Shown: positions 17,800 to 27,660 of the stretch, piece after piece
Layout of the letters: every line of letters begins with the position of its first letter
How positions within the stretch are numbered: the first letter of the stretch is position 1
Assembly: GCA_947495985.1 (NCBI GenBank)
Contig: CANMBD010000001.1
Span: forward strand, 1,612,001 to 1,676,000
Length of the DNA: 64,000 bases
From: an uncultured Sphingomonadaceae bacterium
Lineage (GTDB): Bacteria > Pseudomonadota > Alphaproteobacteria > Sphingomonadales > Sphingomonadaceae
Reading direction: 5' to 3'
The notes under the pieces: model-generated
Database searches by the model: none
The model's input: only the letters and a program-made list of their open reading frames with translations
What the model was told of the DNA's origin: nothing
Position numbers and translations under genes: made by a program

Positions 17800-18185
17800 C
17801 CCGGTATTCCGGCTTTCGATATACTGTTGCCGTTATCATCGGACTTGTTTTCGATCTATCGATAGCAATGGGGCTGCGAACTCAGCTGCAGTTCTCTCTT
17901 GAAGCTTCTGCTATCATTGGCTTCTTCTTTGCGGTGGGTCTCAATTATTTGCTTTTCGAATTTTGGGTGTTCGAGGGGCGTATTCCTTCCCTCTCATTGG
18001 CACGCGTTGCCAAAACCTATTTCAGCGCAATGGGTGCATTGGCCGCAAGGGTCGCGATCATATATGTTTCAGGTTTTTGGATAGCGGACGGAACACTTCC
18101 AGACCTGTTGCGCCTCTTTGCCGCGATCGCTGTGTCCTTCGTGATGAACTTTGCCTTGTTGAAGCTGGTTTTCCGTCCTATGTAG
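17796..18185 (+). CDS. GtrA family membrane protein (putative polyprenyl-sugar flippase)
   Basis: A 129-residue protein made almost entirely of four hydrophobic segments, with the GtrA/DPMS-TM family pattern: FRYTVAVIIGLVFDLSIAMGL for the first helix (in two parts, FRYTVAVIIGL and VFDLSIAMGL), then ASAIIGFFFAVGLNYLLFEFWVF, again in parts (ASAIIGFFFAVG and LNYLLFEFWVF). The asparagine-tyrosine after helix 2 and the aromatic stretch are typical. In phage serotype-conversion cassettes, GtrA flips undecaprenyl-phosphate-sugar across the inner membrane. It overlaps the oxidoreductase by ATGA and completes a GtrB-like/GtrA set with the upstream genes. Confidence 0.85.
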   Translation: MTRYSGFRYTVAVIIGLVFDLSIAMGLRTQLQFSLEASAIIGFFFAVGLNYLLFEFWVFEGRIPSLSLARVAKTYFSAMGALAARVAIIYVSGFWIADGTLPDLLRLFAAIAVSFVMNFALLKLVFRPM

Positions 18186-18265
18186 CCTCTCTTTTCGCAT
18201 TGCTTTAGGGGAGTAATTGCGTTGTTTTCTGCGGCCAGATTTCCAGATAAATTGGCGTTTCAGCG

Positions 18266-19615
18266 ATGAGCGCCAGTCAAAACGACAATCCCGGGTCTGC
18301 TGTGTCAGGCAAGGCAAAACAGGATCGTGGCGTGATAGTTGCCGCATTCGCCGGATTTTCAATTCTGGCGATATTGACTTGGTTTGGTTTCTATCCGGGA
18401 ACCATGTCACCTGATAGCTATGAGCAGTTTGCACAGGCAAAAAGCTTCAACTTTGATGAGCACCATCCGCCAGCCATGGCAGCTCTTTGGGCTCTCCTGC
18501 TTCCTGTAAAAAATGGCCCTCAGCCAATGCTTTTTCTGCAGGTCGGGCTATACTTTACCTGCTGGTTCCTTCTGTTCAAAAGATTTTGGACTGACGGTCA
18601 GCACAGACTGGCATTGGTGATCGGACTATGTTCCATTGCTCCATTCTGCCTGAATTATGTCGGTGTGATCTGGAAGGACGTCCACAATGCCCTGCCATGG
18701 TTCTTCGTGGCAACTATTGCGCTATTTTATCCAACTAAAATAAAGATATATATCGCATTTCTCTTGATCGCACTTTGGTATGGGTGGATGGTTCGCGGCA
18801 ATGCCGTGCTGGCCGTGCTTCCGTTGATTTTTCTCGTACTCCACAAAAAGGAAAGCAAGTTAATCACGACAACTGGCATTACCCTCATCGTTTTTGTCCT
18901 GTTCTTTGTCGGGAAAATGATAGTGCATGATGTCATGTTACAGCCCAGCCACTCCGATCCCTACTCAAGGGCAATGGTCCACGACCTTGCCGGCATCACC
19001 CACTATGGCGGCAAGCCCACATTACCGCCATCTCTGGTATCAGATAACCCGAACCTGGAACGTCAACTATCGCATTATCAACCAGGTGATATCAAATCTA
19101 TCCTGTTCGAAAATCCCGACGGGAATATCCTTTTGCGAAAATCGGATCCAGCCGCGATGACCGACCTGCATTCTGCCTGGCTGGCATCAGTCACCGGCAA
19201 TCCGGTCGCCTACATCAAACATCGCCTGACCTTCTCTTCGAACTTCATACACCTTTTTTGGAAACGCGGCTATTACCTGCGCGAAATACATTTTTCCGAG
19301 GCAGCGAAGGAAGCCGGCGTACCGACGGCATATTCCAAACCGTCAAAAATGATGCAAGGCTGGCCATTATTCTGGGAAAGATGGCCGTTCATGAAGGGCT
19401 GGTTTTGGATATTGGGCCTGCTCGGTTTAGGCTTGCTAGGGATCAGATCACGAACCAACACTGACGGTCAAAAAATGCTGGCCCTGTCATTGTCCGGCCT
19501 TCTTTATCTGGCGCCCCATTTTATTTTCGGTCAGGCACCCGATTTCCGATATTTTTATTGGTCTATATTTTCAGTGATCCTGGGTGCAATAGTCTTTTTC
19601 AGGAAACCCGTCTGA
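18266..19615 (+). CDS. Polytopic membrane protein, possible GT-C glycosyltransferase
   Basis: A 449-residue protein with roughly ten or eleven membrane-spanning segments. A conserved-looking loop after the first helix reads GFYPGTMSPDSYEQF, followed by DEHHPPAM. An acidic residue in the first large periplasmic loop is the usual catalytic arrangement in GT-C enzymes, which take sugars from polyprenyl-phosphate carriers. I recognise no specific family with confidence. It follows the GtrA gene after 80 nt on the same strand, where gtr cassettes carry their serotype-specific transferase, so it may deliver the flipped sugar to a surface glycan. The alternative is an oligosaccharide-related membrane protein without enzymatic activity. 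Confidence 0.6.
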   Translation: MSASQNDNPGSAVSGKAKQDRGVIVAAFAGFSILAILTWFGFYPGTMSPDSYEQFAQAKSFNFDEHHPPAMAALWALLLPVKNGPQPMLFLQVGLYFTCWFLLFKRFWTDGQHRLALVIGLCSIAPFCLNYVGVIWKDVHNALPWFFVATIALFYPTKIKIYIAFLLIALWYGWMVRGNAVLAVLPLIFLVLHKKESKLITTTGITLIVFVLFFVGKMIVHDVMLQPSHSDPYSRAMVHDLAGITHYGGKPTLPPSLVSDNPNLERQLSHYQPGDIKSILFENPDGNILLRKSDPAAMTDLHSAWLASVTGNPVAYIKHRLTFSSNFIHLFWKRGYYLREIHFSEAAKEAGVPTAYSKPSKMMQGWPLFWERWPFMKGWFWILGLLGLGLLGIRSRTNTDGQKMLALSLSGLLYLAPHFIFGQAPDFRYFYWSIFSVILGAIVFFRKPV

Positions 19616-19644
19616 TAATTTTGAAACAGAGATAAGCTCTTTTC

Positions 19645-19676
19645 CGCAATTCATGGTGTCATCGCAATTTATGGCG
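19645..19676. repeat. Short direct repeat upstream of putA
   Basis: CGCAATTCATGGTG and CGCAATTTATGGCG (two mismatches) repeat at an 18-nt period. An inverted CGCAATT copy lies near 19735 (as AATTGCG). They fall in the 250-nt gap before putA and could be regulator sites, or chance. Confidence 0.3.
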
Positions 19677-19867
19677 CTTGCCTAGCTCCAAATCGACAGC
19701 ATGATTTCACAAAGCTTGTGTTCAAAGCCCAAATTGCGATACCCGTAAAATTGAAGGCAAAGCGATATTATCGAATCAGAATATCAGGCAAAAACCTTCA
19801 CCATTTCTACATTCGAATGCACAGCCCCGAGAGTTCATCCATTAGTTTCCGAGGACACTGATAACCC

Positions 19868-22800
19868 ATGAATATTCTGCTTGATCACCGTGAAAAAATT
19901 CGTGCCCATCATCGCGCTGACGAAGCGGAAATTCTGGAATATCTCACATCAACATTCGGTCCTGATGAAAACACGCGCATCCGTATTCGGGAACGGGCTA
20001 TACAAGTTGTTCAGGAGGTCAGACGCGCGTCCGGACCGACACTGACTGAGAGCTTTCTGGGCGAATATGGCCTTTCCTCTGATGAAGGTCTGGCGCTAAT
20101 GACATTAGCGGAAGCCCTGTTGCGTGTTCCAGATAACGAGACGATTGATGACCTGATTGAGGACAAGATCGGGCCCTCCAACTGGCGAGACCATATCGGT
20201 CAGTCAGACAGCGCGCTGGTCAATGCATCGACTTATGCACTCACGATGACTCGTAGTGTAATACAGGAACCGGAAAGCCGAGGACCGCTTGAGGCTCTGA
20301 GAGGCGCAATTAAGCGGTTGGGCGAGCCTGTGATCCGGGTTGCCGTCCGCCAGGCCATGAAAGAGCTGGGCAATCAATTCGTGCTCGGCGAAGACATGAC
20401 ACTGGCATTGAAGCGGGCTGAAAAATGGAAGGCGAAGGGAGCAACTTATTCCTACGATATGCTCGGTGAGGCGGCGATCACACAGGACGATGCGGATCGT
20501 TATTTCAAGGCTTATTCTGACGCGATAACCGAAATAGCGCGCGTCTCGCATTCCGACGATCTGCGTCAAAACCCCGGCCTTTCGATCAAGTTATCCGCCC
20601 TTTACCCACGCTATGAGATGAGTCAGCAGAAAAAAGCGGTTCCCGCTCTTGCGGAACGGGTAGGCAAGCTCGCACGTACAGCACGCCACGCGAATATTGG
20701 TTTAAATATTGATGCCGAAGAGGCTTATCGGCTCGGCCTGTCCATAGATATGATTGAAATGGTGCTAAGCGATCCACGTCTCGCCGGATGGGACGGTTTT
20801 GGCGTTGTGGTGCAGGCGTTTGGCAAGCGGGCGAGCTTCGTCCTTGATTGGCTTTACACACTTGCGGCGCAGCTCGACAGGAAGATCATGGTTCGGCTGG
20901 TTAAAGGGGCCTACTGGGACAGCGAGATTAAGCGCGCACAAATGGACGGCGTGCCCGATTTTCCCGTATTCACGACCAAATCAGCAACGGATATCAGCTA
21001 TATCTGCTGCGCGGCGCAGCTTTTGAAAATGACAGATCGCATTTACCCGCAATTTGCAACACATAACGCGCACAGCGTCGCGGCCATTCTTGAGATGGCC
21101 GGCAATAGCAAAGACTACGAGTTTCAGAGGCTGCATGGCATGGGTGAAACATTACATGCTGCATTGCTGCGTAACGAAAAAGTCCGATCACGGATTTACG
21201 CTCCGGTAGGAAAGCACCGCGAATTGCTAGCTTATCTGGTTCGGCGCTTGTTGGAAAACGGTGCAAACTCATCCTTTGTAAATCAACTGGCCAATCACGC
21301 GGTCCCCGCTGAAATGATTGCCACCGATCCTTTCGAGACTCTGGCAACCGATCAGCAGCAAAATCTGTCAAAGATCGTCAAACCTTCGGACTTATATCAA
21401 CCAGATCGCGTCAATTCTCGCGGCTGGGATCTGGCCAATCGTATGGACATGAACGAATATGTGTCTGAGCGTGCTCCATTTGCTGAAAAACTCTGGCGAG
21501 CCGCGCCGATCACCGTCCGACCTGTCACCAGCGATACAACACGCAAGATATTCAATCCCGCCTTGCGCGAAAACGAGGTGGGAGAAGTAATTGAAGCGGA
21601 TGTGTCACAAGCCACCAACGCAATAGAAGATGCGCATATCTGGGATGCACCGGTCAATGAACGCGCTGCCGTCTTGCGAAGGGCAGCTGATCTTTTTGAG
21701 CAGCATCATGGTGAGATTTTCGCGTTGTTGGCAAGAGAGGCTGGCAAAACACAGTTTGATACGATTGCCGAGTTGCGCGAAGCGGTCGATTTTCTGCGCT
21801 ACTATGCCAAGGAGGCCGAACAGGCGCCGGAAAAAGAACCGCGCGGAATTATCAGTTGTATTTCGCCATGGAACTTCCCGCTGGCCATTTTCACGGGACA
21901 GATTGCCGCGGCGCTGGCGGCTGGCAACGCTGTACTGGCAAAACCGGCTGATCAAACGCCTTTGATTGCTGCTCTGGCTACCAATCTGCTGCACGAAGCG
22001 GGGGTGCCTCTTGCGTCCCTGCAATTGCTGCCGGGTGCGGGGGCGACAGTGGGCGCGGCTATTAGCGGTGACAAACGCATTCAGGGCGTATGCTTTACCG
22101 GTTCCACTGCAACGGCACAGACCATCAACCGGAACCTCTCTGAAAATGGGGAAGCTGATGCTCTTTTGATCGCAGAGACCGGCGGTCTTAACTGCATGAT
22201 TGTCGATTCCACGGCGTTGCCGGAACAATCGGTACGCGACATCATCACATCAGCATTTCAGTCAGCCGGGCAACGGTGCTCGGCCTTGCGGGTTTTATAT
22301 CTGCACAAGGATATTGCCACGCCGTTTCTAAAAATGCTGGACGGTGCAATGGATGCGCTGGAGCTGGAGAATCCGTGGTGGCTGTCCACGGATATCGGAC
22401 CCGTAATTGACGAGGCGGCTCGCGAGAAAATCACGGCTCATGTCAATAACGCAAAAGAAGAAGGCAGACTAGTGAAGCAATTGGGCTGCCCTGAAGGTGG
22501 TTATTTTGTGGGACCGGCAGTGATCAGGATAAATGGCGTCGATGATCTTGACGAAGAGATATTTGGCCCGGTCTTACATGTTGCGACATTTGAAAACGAG
22601 GACCTAGAAAACGTCGTCAGTGATATCAATAATCGCGGTTACGGATTGACCTTCGGCCTTCAGACCCGGATCGAACGGCGGATCGACAAACTGAGTTCAG
22701 CGATGAAGGTTGGCAATATTTATGTGAATCGCAATCAGGTCGGCGCGGTCGTCGGTTCCCAACCATTTGGTGGAGAAGGTCTGTCAGGCACAGGGCCAAA

Positions 22801-23347
22801 GGCCGGAGGACCACATTATTTGCCGCGCTTTTTCAGAAGCAACAGCCCGAGAAACTCAATCGTTGCAGGGAAAACTCTGGCGCTGGAAACGGTTCAGACG
22901 GCCATCGAAAACCTGCCATCTGTCGATCCCCGACCGCGTGACCATGAAGTGATGCCCGGACCCACCGGGGAGTCCAATGAATTGTTCACTTATGCTCGCG
23001 GAACGATATTGTGTCTGGGTCCGTCATCAGCGGACGCGCAGACACAGGCAAAAACGGCGCGTGAGCAAGGGTGTGAAGCGTTGATTGTTACTCCCGAAGC
23101 GGTAGGAGAAAATGCGCTGGACGGATTTTTGAGCCGCGAACATCTTGCCCAGCTATCCGGAGTAGATGCAGTCGTATGCTGGAGTGAAGCGGAAGATATT
23201 CGGGATATCCGCAAGGCGCTGGCCAGCCGCGACGGTCCCTTGATTCCGCTCATCACCGAAAAGGATTTTTCCAACCACTGTCTCGTCGAGCGGCACGTCT
23301 GTATTGATACAACGGCCGCAGGCGGGAATGTGTCCCTGCTTGCGTAG
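19868..23347 (+). CDS. putA: Bifunctional proline dehydrogenase / glutamate semialdehyde dehydrogenase PutA
   Basis: A 1159-residue enzyme that oxidises proline to glutamate in two steps. The FAD-dependent proline dehydrogenase barrel (about 180-480) shows YPRYEMSQQK, KGAYWDSEIKRAQMDG, and the arginine-rich RSRIYAPVGKHRELLAYLVRRLLENGAN, here split as RSRIYAPVGKHRELL and AYLVRRLLENGAN. The NAD-dependent aldehyde dehydrogenase (about 560-1000) has SPWNFPLAIFTGQ, CFTGSTATAQ, ETGGLNCMIV and the catalytic cysteine in SAGQRCSALR, followed by EEIFGPVLHV. A C-terminal region beyond 1010 fits the long PutA type. The N-terminus starts with a helical arm and has no ribbon-helix-helix domain, so this PutA should not repress its own operon. 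putP follows. Confidence 0.96.
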   Translation: MNILLDHREKIRAHHRADEAEILEYLTSTFGPDENTRIRIRERAIQVVQEVRRASGPTLTESFLGEYGLSSDEGLALMTLAEALLRVPDNETIDDLIEDKIGPSNWRDHIGQSDSALVNASTYALTMTRSVIQEPESRGPLEALRGAIKRLGEPVIRVAVRQAMKELGNQFVLGEDMTLALKRAEKWKAKGATYSYDMLGEAAITQDDADRYFKAYSDAITEIARVSHSDDLRQNPGLSIKLSALYPRYEMSQQKKAVPALAERVGKLARTARHANIGLNIDAEEAYRLGLSIDMIEMVLSDPRLAGWDGFGVVVQAFGKRASFVLDWLYTLAAQLDRKIMVRLVKGAYWDSEIKRAQMDGVPDFPVFTTKSATDISYICCAAQLLKMTDRIYPQFATHNAHSVAAILEMAGNSKDYEFQRLHGMGETLHAALLRNEKVRSRIYAPVGKHRELLAYLVRRLLENGANSSFVNQLANHAVPAEMIATDPFETLATDQQQNLSKIVKPSDLYQPDRVNSRGWDLANRMDMNEYVSERAPFAEKLWRAAPITVRPVTSDTTRKIFNPALRENEVGEVIEADVSQATNAIEDAHIWDAPVNERAAVLRRAADLFEQHHGEIFALLAREAGKTQFDTIAELREAVDFLRYYAKEAEQAPEKEPRGIISCISPWNFPLAIFTGQIAAALAAGNAVLAKPADQTPLIAALATNLLHEAGVPLASLQLLPGAGATVGAAISGDKRIQGVCFTGSTATAQTINRNLSENGEADALLIAETGGLNCMIVDSTALPEQSVRDIITSAFQSAGQRCSALRVLYLHKDIATPFLKMLDGAMDALELENPWWLSTDIGPVIDEAAREKITAHVNNAKEEGRLVKQLGCPEGGYFVGPAVIRINGVDDLDEEIFGPVLHVATFENEDLENVVSDINNRGYGLTFGLQTRIERRIDKLSSAMKVGNIYVNRNQVGAVVGSQPFGGEGLSGTGPKAGGPHYLPRFFRSNSPRNSIVAGKTLALETVQTAIENLPSVDPRPRDHEVMPGPTGESNELFTYARGTILCLGPSSADAQTQAKTAREQGCEALIVTPEAVGENALDGFLSREHLAQLSGVDAVVCWSEAEDIRDIRKALASRDGPLIPLITEKDFSNHCLVERHVCIDTTAAGGNVSLLA

Positions 23348-23471
23348 CCAATCTTCTTCGATCGATAGTTGTTGCGCCGGAACCCCTTCAGATATCTGGC
23401 AGATATTTCGTGCATAGAGTCGGGCAAACGCGTAGTTGATTTCTGGGATCACAGAACAGGCGGGGATGCAA

Positions 23472-24968
23472 ATGAATTTCGGAGAGATGATTTCGCTCGC
23501 AGCCTATTTCGTCCTGATGATGGCTATCGGGCTTTATGCCTGGCGCAAGTCGACCAGCAACGTTTCTGAATATATGCTTGGAGGGCGCAATTTGCATCCG
23601 GCCGTCGGTGCACTTTCGGCGGGCGCATCGGATATGAGCGGCTGGATGTTGATGGGACTGCCCGGAGCTATCTATCTGTCAGGGCTCAGTGCTGCATGGA
23701 TCGCCGTAGGCCTGATCATCGGTGCGTATCTAAACTACCTGCTGGTCGCACCGCGGTTGCGGGTATTTACCGAAATGGCTGATGACGCGATCACCATACC
23801 GGACTATTTTGAGAAACGATTTCAGGACAAGTCCCACTCGCTGCGTATCATTTCCTCTTTGGTCATCGTTATATTTTTCACGCTGTACACATCGGCAGGG
23901 ATTGTCGCGGGCGGCAAGCTGTTCGAGGCTTCATTTGGCTTTGACTACGAGCTGGGACTTTTCATTACCGCTGGCGTGGTCATCGCCTATACTCTTTTCG
24001 GCGGATTTCTGGCCGTTAGCCTGACCGATTTTGTGCAAGGTTGCATCATGTTTATGGCACTGGTCATAGTACCGGTTGTCACCCTGCAGGTTCTGGGAGG
24101 CTGGAGTCCGACTGAGGTAGCGATAAATTCCGTCAACACAGACGCTTTGACCTGGTTCGAGAGCGCTACAATATTGGGCATCATATCAAGTCTGGCTTGG
24201 GGCTTGGGATATTTCGGGCAGCCTCACATCATTGTTCGCTTCATGGCGATCCGATCCCTCAAAGACATTGCCGTGGCCAGATGGATAGGCATGACCTGGA
24301 TGGTTGTTACCGTCATCGGCGCGGTCCTTGTCGGCCTTTTTGGGCTGGCCTATGTCACGTCTGAAGGTCTGACTCTTGATGATCCGGAAACAATTTTCAT
24401 TCTGCTCTCGCAGGTTCTTTTCCACCCGCTCGTCTCCGGCTTTCTTTTGGCTGCCATCCTGGCGGCAATCATGAGTACGATCTCTTCACAATTGCTGGTC
24501 TCTTCGAGCTCGTTGACCGAAGATTTCTACAAGATATTCATCCGCAAATCGGCATCCCAGAAAGAACTGGTACTTATCGGCCGACTTTCGGTTCTGGCTG
24601 TATCGCTGGTAGCAATCGGACTGGCCTTTGACCGTGACAGCAATGTGCTTTCCCTGGTCAGTAATGCCTGGGCCGGATTTGGAGCAGCGTTTGGCCCGAT
24701 CATATTATTGAGTTTATACTGGAATGGGCTAACACGCGATGGCGCACTTGCCGGAATGGTGGTCGGTGCAGCCACGGTGTTGTTCTGGCTATACGCCCCT
24801 TTGACCATTGCTGGTGGTTCCCTGTCCAGCTGGATTTACGAAATTGTCCCCGGGTTCATTCTGGGAATGCTTGCCTCGGTGATTGTCAGCCTGATGGGAC
24901 GAAAACAAAATCCGGCGGTCGGCAATCTTTTTCTTGAGATGGCTGGCGCAATGAGATCACAGAAGTGA
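23472..24968 (+). CDS. putP: Sodium/proline symporter PutP
   Basis: A 498-residue inner-membrane transporter of the solute:sodium symporter family with about 13 helices. The N-terminal SEYMLGGRNLHPAVGALSAG and DMSGWMLMGLPGAIYLSG are typical of PutP, as is GWGLGYFGQPHIIVRFMA in the form SLAWGLGYFGQPHIIVRF. It imports proline for the PutA enzyme encoded just upstream. The ATG at 23472 is preferred because GCGGGG lies 6-7 nt upstream and the protein then begins at the family position; ATG 23466 is two codons earlier. Confidence 0.95.
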   Translation: MNFGEMISLAAYFVLMMAIGLYAWRKSTSNVSEYMLGGRNLHPAVGALSAGASDMSGWMLMGLPGAIYLSGLSAAWIAVGLIIGAYLNYLLVAPRLRVFTEMADDAITIPDYFEKRFQDKSHSLRIISSLVIVIFFTLYTSAGIVAGGKLFEASFGFDYELGLFITAGVVIAYTLFGGFLAVSLTDFVQGCIMFMALVIVPVVTLQVLGGWSPTEVAINSVNTDALTWFESATILGIISSLAWGLGYFGQPHIIVRFMAIRSLKDIAVARWIGMTWMVVTVIGAVLVGLFGLAYVTSEGLTLDDPETIFILLSQVLFHPLVSGFLLAAILAAIMSTISSQLLVSSSSLTEDFYKIFIRKSASQKELVLIGRLSVLAVSLVAIGLAFDRDSNVLSLVSNAWAGFGAAFGPIILLSLYWNGLTRDGALAGMVVGAATVLFWLYAPLTIAGGSLSSWIYEIVPGFILGMLASVIVSLMGRKQNPAVGNLFLEMAGAMRSQK

Positions 24969-25000
24969 CCATTTTCCGCTGAAATCAGCCTTCGCCGGCG

Positions 25001-26035
25001 TTATGTCACTATGCTGGTAAGAGACGGATCCAAACCGACACCAACTATGTCTCCGACCTTTATTCCTGATGCAGTGGGCACTCTCGCCCGCCAGATCTCT
25101 CCGGAAGGGGCATGAACCCCAATTGCCGTCGTGGCGCCAAGGGAATGGGCTTCCATCACGGCAAATCGGCCGTCAGAAGCCTTGCTATCCAGGATCACGC
25201 CCTCTGGCCGCACTAACAACGTCGCTTCGACGGCATTGCCTAGGTGATCGGCGTTCACCGTCCCAAAAGGACTGTGCAGAACGCCATCAGAAACAGGACC
25301 GGTCCAGATATTAACATCTCCGAGCAAACGAGCCGCAGATAGTGAAACAGGCCGCAGATACACCCCCGAAGGTGTCCCGGACTGAACAATCACGCCGTCA
25401 ACCATGAGAACCAGTTCATCGGCCATGAAAAGCGCTTCTTCCGCATCATGCGTCACAACAAGGACGGCGGCACCGGATTTCTTCAGTTCGTGCACCGCCA
25501 TATCCCGCAGTTCCGACCGCAAACGCGCATCAAGACCGGAAAAGGCCTCATCCAGCAGGACGATTTCAGGCTCCGGTGCCAAAGCGCGAGCAAGAGCAAC
25601 ACGTTGTTGTTCTCCGCCAGATAGCGTGTGCGGGTAGGCCCCTGCCTTGTCATCCATTTGCACCGCTGCAAGTCGGGCCATAGCAGTTTCCCGGCGCGAA
25701 GAAGCGGAGCCCGACCGCAAACCGAACATGACGTTATCCAGGGCCGTAAGATGTGGAAAAAGCGAAAAGTCCTGGAATACTAAGCCAACGCTCCGCTTTT
25801 CTGGCGGAACAATGACACGGCCGTCAGTCAGCCGTCTTCCCGATCCTGCGACCTGTCCTGAATCAACATCCTCAAGTCCCGCCATCACTCGCAACAAAGT
25901 CGATTTCCCGGCTCCTGACGGGCCAAGAATTGCGGTAATACATCCCTGCTTCAATTCTATATCGACATTGTCGAGTACGCGTCGTCCCCTATGGGATTTC
26001 ACCAGTCCCTGACCGGCCATAACAATATCCGTCAT
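25001..26035 (-). CDS. fbpC: Fe3+ ABC transporter ATPase (FbpC/AfuC type)
   Basis: A 344-residue ATPase that powers ferric iron import. Walker A is GPSGAGKST (38-46), the signature is LSGGEQQRVALARAL, Walker B is IVLLDEAFSGLD, and a switch histidine lies in VVTHDAEEAL. The C-terminal ~100 residues form a regulatory TOBE-like domain (ATLLVRPEGVIL, DIVGVGLD). The start overlaps the permease stop by ATGA. It is last in the substrate-binding protein, permease, ATPase order typical of fbpABC. Homologous importers for other anions or spermidine share the fold, but the binding protein here fits iron. Confidence 0.88.
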   Translation of the reverse strand: MTDIVMAGQGLVKSHRGRRVLDNVDIELKQGCITAILGPSGAGKSTLLRVMAGLEDVDSGQVAGSGRRLTDGRVIVPPEKRSVGLVFQDFSLFPHLTALDNVMFGLRSGSASSRRETAMARLAAVQMDDKAGAYPHTLSGGEQQRVALARALAPEPEIVLLDEAFSGLDARLRSELRDMAVHELKKSGAAVLVVTHDAEEALFMADELVLMVDGVIVQSGTPSGVYLRPVSLSAARLLGDVNIWTGPVSDGVLHSPFGTVNADHLGNAVEATLLVRPEGVILDSKASDGRFAVMEAHSLGATTAIGVHAPSGEIWRARVPTASGIKVGDIVGVGLDPSLTSIVT

Positions 26036-27642
26036 GTCGCGGCACTTTCGGTTTGGCGGCGCGATACAAGCCAGCTGACGGTCATCATGATCGGCAGACC
26101 GATAGCAACAAGCATCAGCGATGGCAGAGCCGCCTGGGACAATCGCTCGTCCGAAGCATAATGGTGTGCGCTGACAGCCAGCGTTTCAAAATCCAGCGGA
26201 CGCAAAATCATTGTGGCAGGAAGCTCTTTCATCACTTCCACAAACACCAACAAAGCCGCTGTGGCAATACCGCTGAAGGCCAGTGGAAAATGAATGCGGC
26301 CGATAACCGTCCATGGGCTCGCTCCCAGTGACCGGGCCGCTTGATCCATTGACGGTGTGATACGAACCAATGCGCTTTCGCAAGGACCGATAGCAGCCGC
26401 CGCAAACCGTGCCTGATAAGCGAACAGCAAGGCAACCAGCCCGCCACCCGCAATCATCGGTGCCGTTGATCCCGAAACCGTATCGAGCAAATTCTGTGAC
26501 GCGGCGAGCAGCGCTATGACACCAAGCGCTGCAACCGCGCCAGGAACAGCATAGCCGGCGTGGGCCGCACGAACCGAAGCATTTGCAAACCAGCCGCCTG
26601 TACGTGCCGCATAGGCCGCCCCTAAACCGAGTATAGCGGCAATGCCCGCAGATAAAGACGCCACCATTATAGTACCCCAAAAAGCATCAGCAGGCGAACG
26701 GACGGGCTGAGTCTCTAGCGCCAGCAACAAGAGATGCAGGCCGGGCGCTATCAGGCCGAAAAATACCGGCACTGTACAAGACAAGACTGCAATCACCGCA
26801 GCACGCGGCGAGAGTTGGACGCGGTGCTGCGGTTTGTTGCGGCCGCCGGCCTCCGCCACACGGGTACCGCGCCGGGCCAATCGTTCGCCGCCGAAAATCA
26901 CTAGTGTCACTAGCAGCAGAATCAGAGCCAAGCGGGCCGCAGCCTGTGGATCACCAAAAGAAATCCAGGATCGCAAAATGCCGACGGTAAAGGTTGGAGT
27001 GCCCAGGAAATCGACCGTGCCATAATCAGCAAGGGTTTCCATCGCGACCAATGCGGTTCCAGCCATGATCGCGGGGCGGGCGAGCGGCAACGAGACCTTG
27101 AAAAAGGCTTTCGACGGGCTCGCCCCCAATGTCCGCGCAGCCTCAAAACTGTGGGTACCGCTATTCTCAAAAGCTTGCCGTGCGAGCAGATAAACATAGG
27201 GATAGAAAGATATTGAGAACACAAAACCGGCCCCGAAAAGACCGCTGATAGTGGGTACAAAGCCAGCCGTCGCATCATGAACCGGCCCACCAACAGCGGT
27301 CATCGACATCCAGGCATAGCCGGAAACATAACTTGGCATCGCCAATGAAAGGGGCAGCGCAACGACAAATAGTCGCCTGCCTGGGAAACTGTACCGCGAC
27401 GTCAGCCAAGCTGTCGGCACTCCCAACAGCAAGGTGCCTGAAACAGTAATGATCAGAAGAGCGGCCGAGTTGCGGACATATGTGGAAAGCTGTGTATCAA
27501 ACAGATGTGCCATATGCGTGCCACCGCCAGACAATCCCAAAGGGATAAGGGCGACGACGGGAAGCGTACATATCAGGGCAGCGAATACCCCTATTGGCGT
27601 AGGACTAATCCCACGCCAAATTCTGTCTATATATTGCCCCAT
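26032..27642 (-). CDS. fbpB: Fe3+ ABC transporter permease (FbpB type, duplicated)
   Basis: A 536-residue inner-membrane protein with about twelve helices, made of two homologous halves as in FbpB/AfuB. Each half carries an EAA-like loop for docking the ATPase: EAARTLGASPSKAFFKVSLP in the first and DQAARSLGASPWTVIGRIHF in the second. It forms the channel for iron delivered by the binding protein encoded 18 nt upstream. It overlaps the ATPase gene by four bases. Confidence 0.9.
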   Translation of the reverse strand: MGQYIDRIWRGISPTPIGVFAALICTLPVVALIPLGLSGGGTHMAHLFDTQLSTYVRNSAALLIITVSGTLLLGVPTAWLTSRYSFPGRRLFVVALPLSLAMPSYVSGYAWMSMTAVGGPVHDATAGFVPTISGLFGAGFVFSISFYPYVYLLARQAFENSGTHSFEAARTLGASPSKAFFKVSLPLARPAIMAGTALVAMETLADYGTVDFLGTPTFTVGILRSWISFGDPQAAARLALILLLVTLVIFGGERLARRGTRVAEAGGRNKPQHRVQLSPRAAVIAVLSCTVPVFFGLIAPGLHLLLLALETQPVRSPADAFWGTIMVASLSAGIAAILGLGAAYAARTGGWFANASVRAAHAGYAVPGAVAALGVIALLAASQNLLDTVSGSTAPMIAGGGLVALLFAYQARFAAAAIGPCESALVRITPSMDQAARSLGASPWTVIGRIHFPLAFSGIATAALLVFVEVMKELPATMILRPLDFETLAVSAHHYASDERLSQAALPSLMLVAIGLPIMMTVSWLVSRRQTESAAT

Positions 27643-27660
27643 ATCATCCGTGAGTTAAGA

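Noticed and set aside
13012..19615. A prophage serotype-conversion cassette
   Set aside because: No integrase, tRNA attachment site or phage structural gene is visible nearby; flanking genes are core metabolism.
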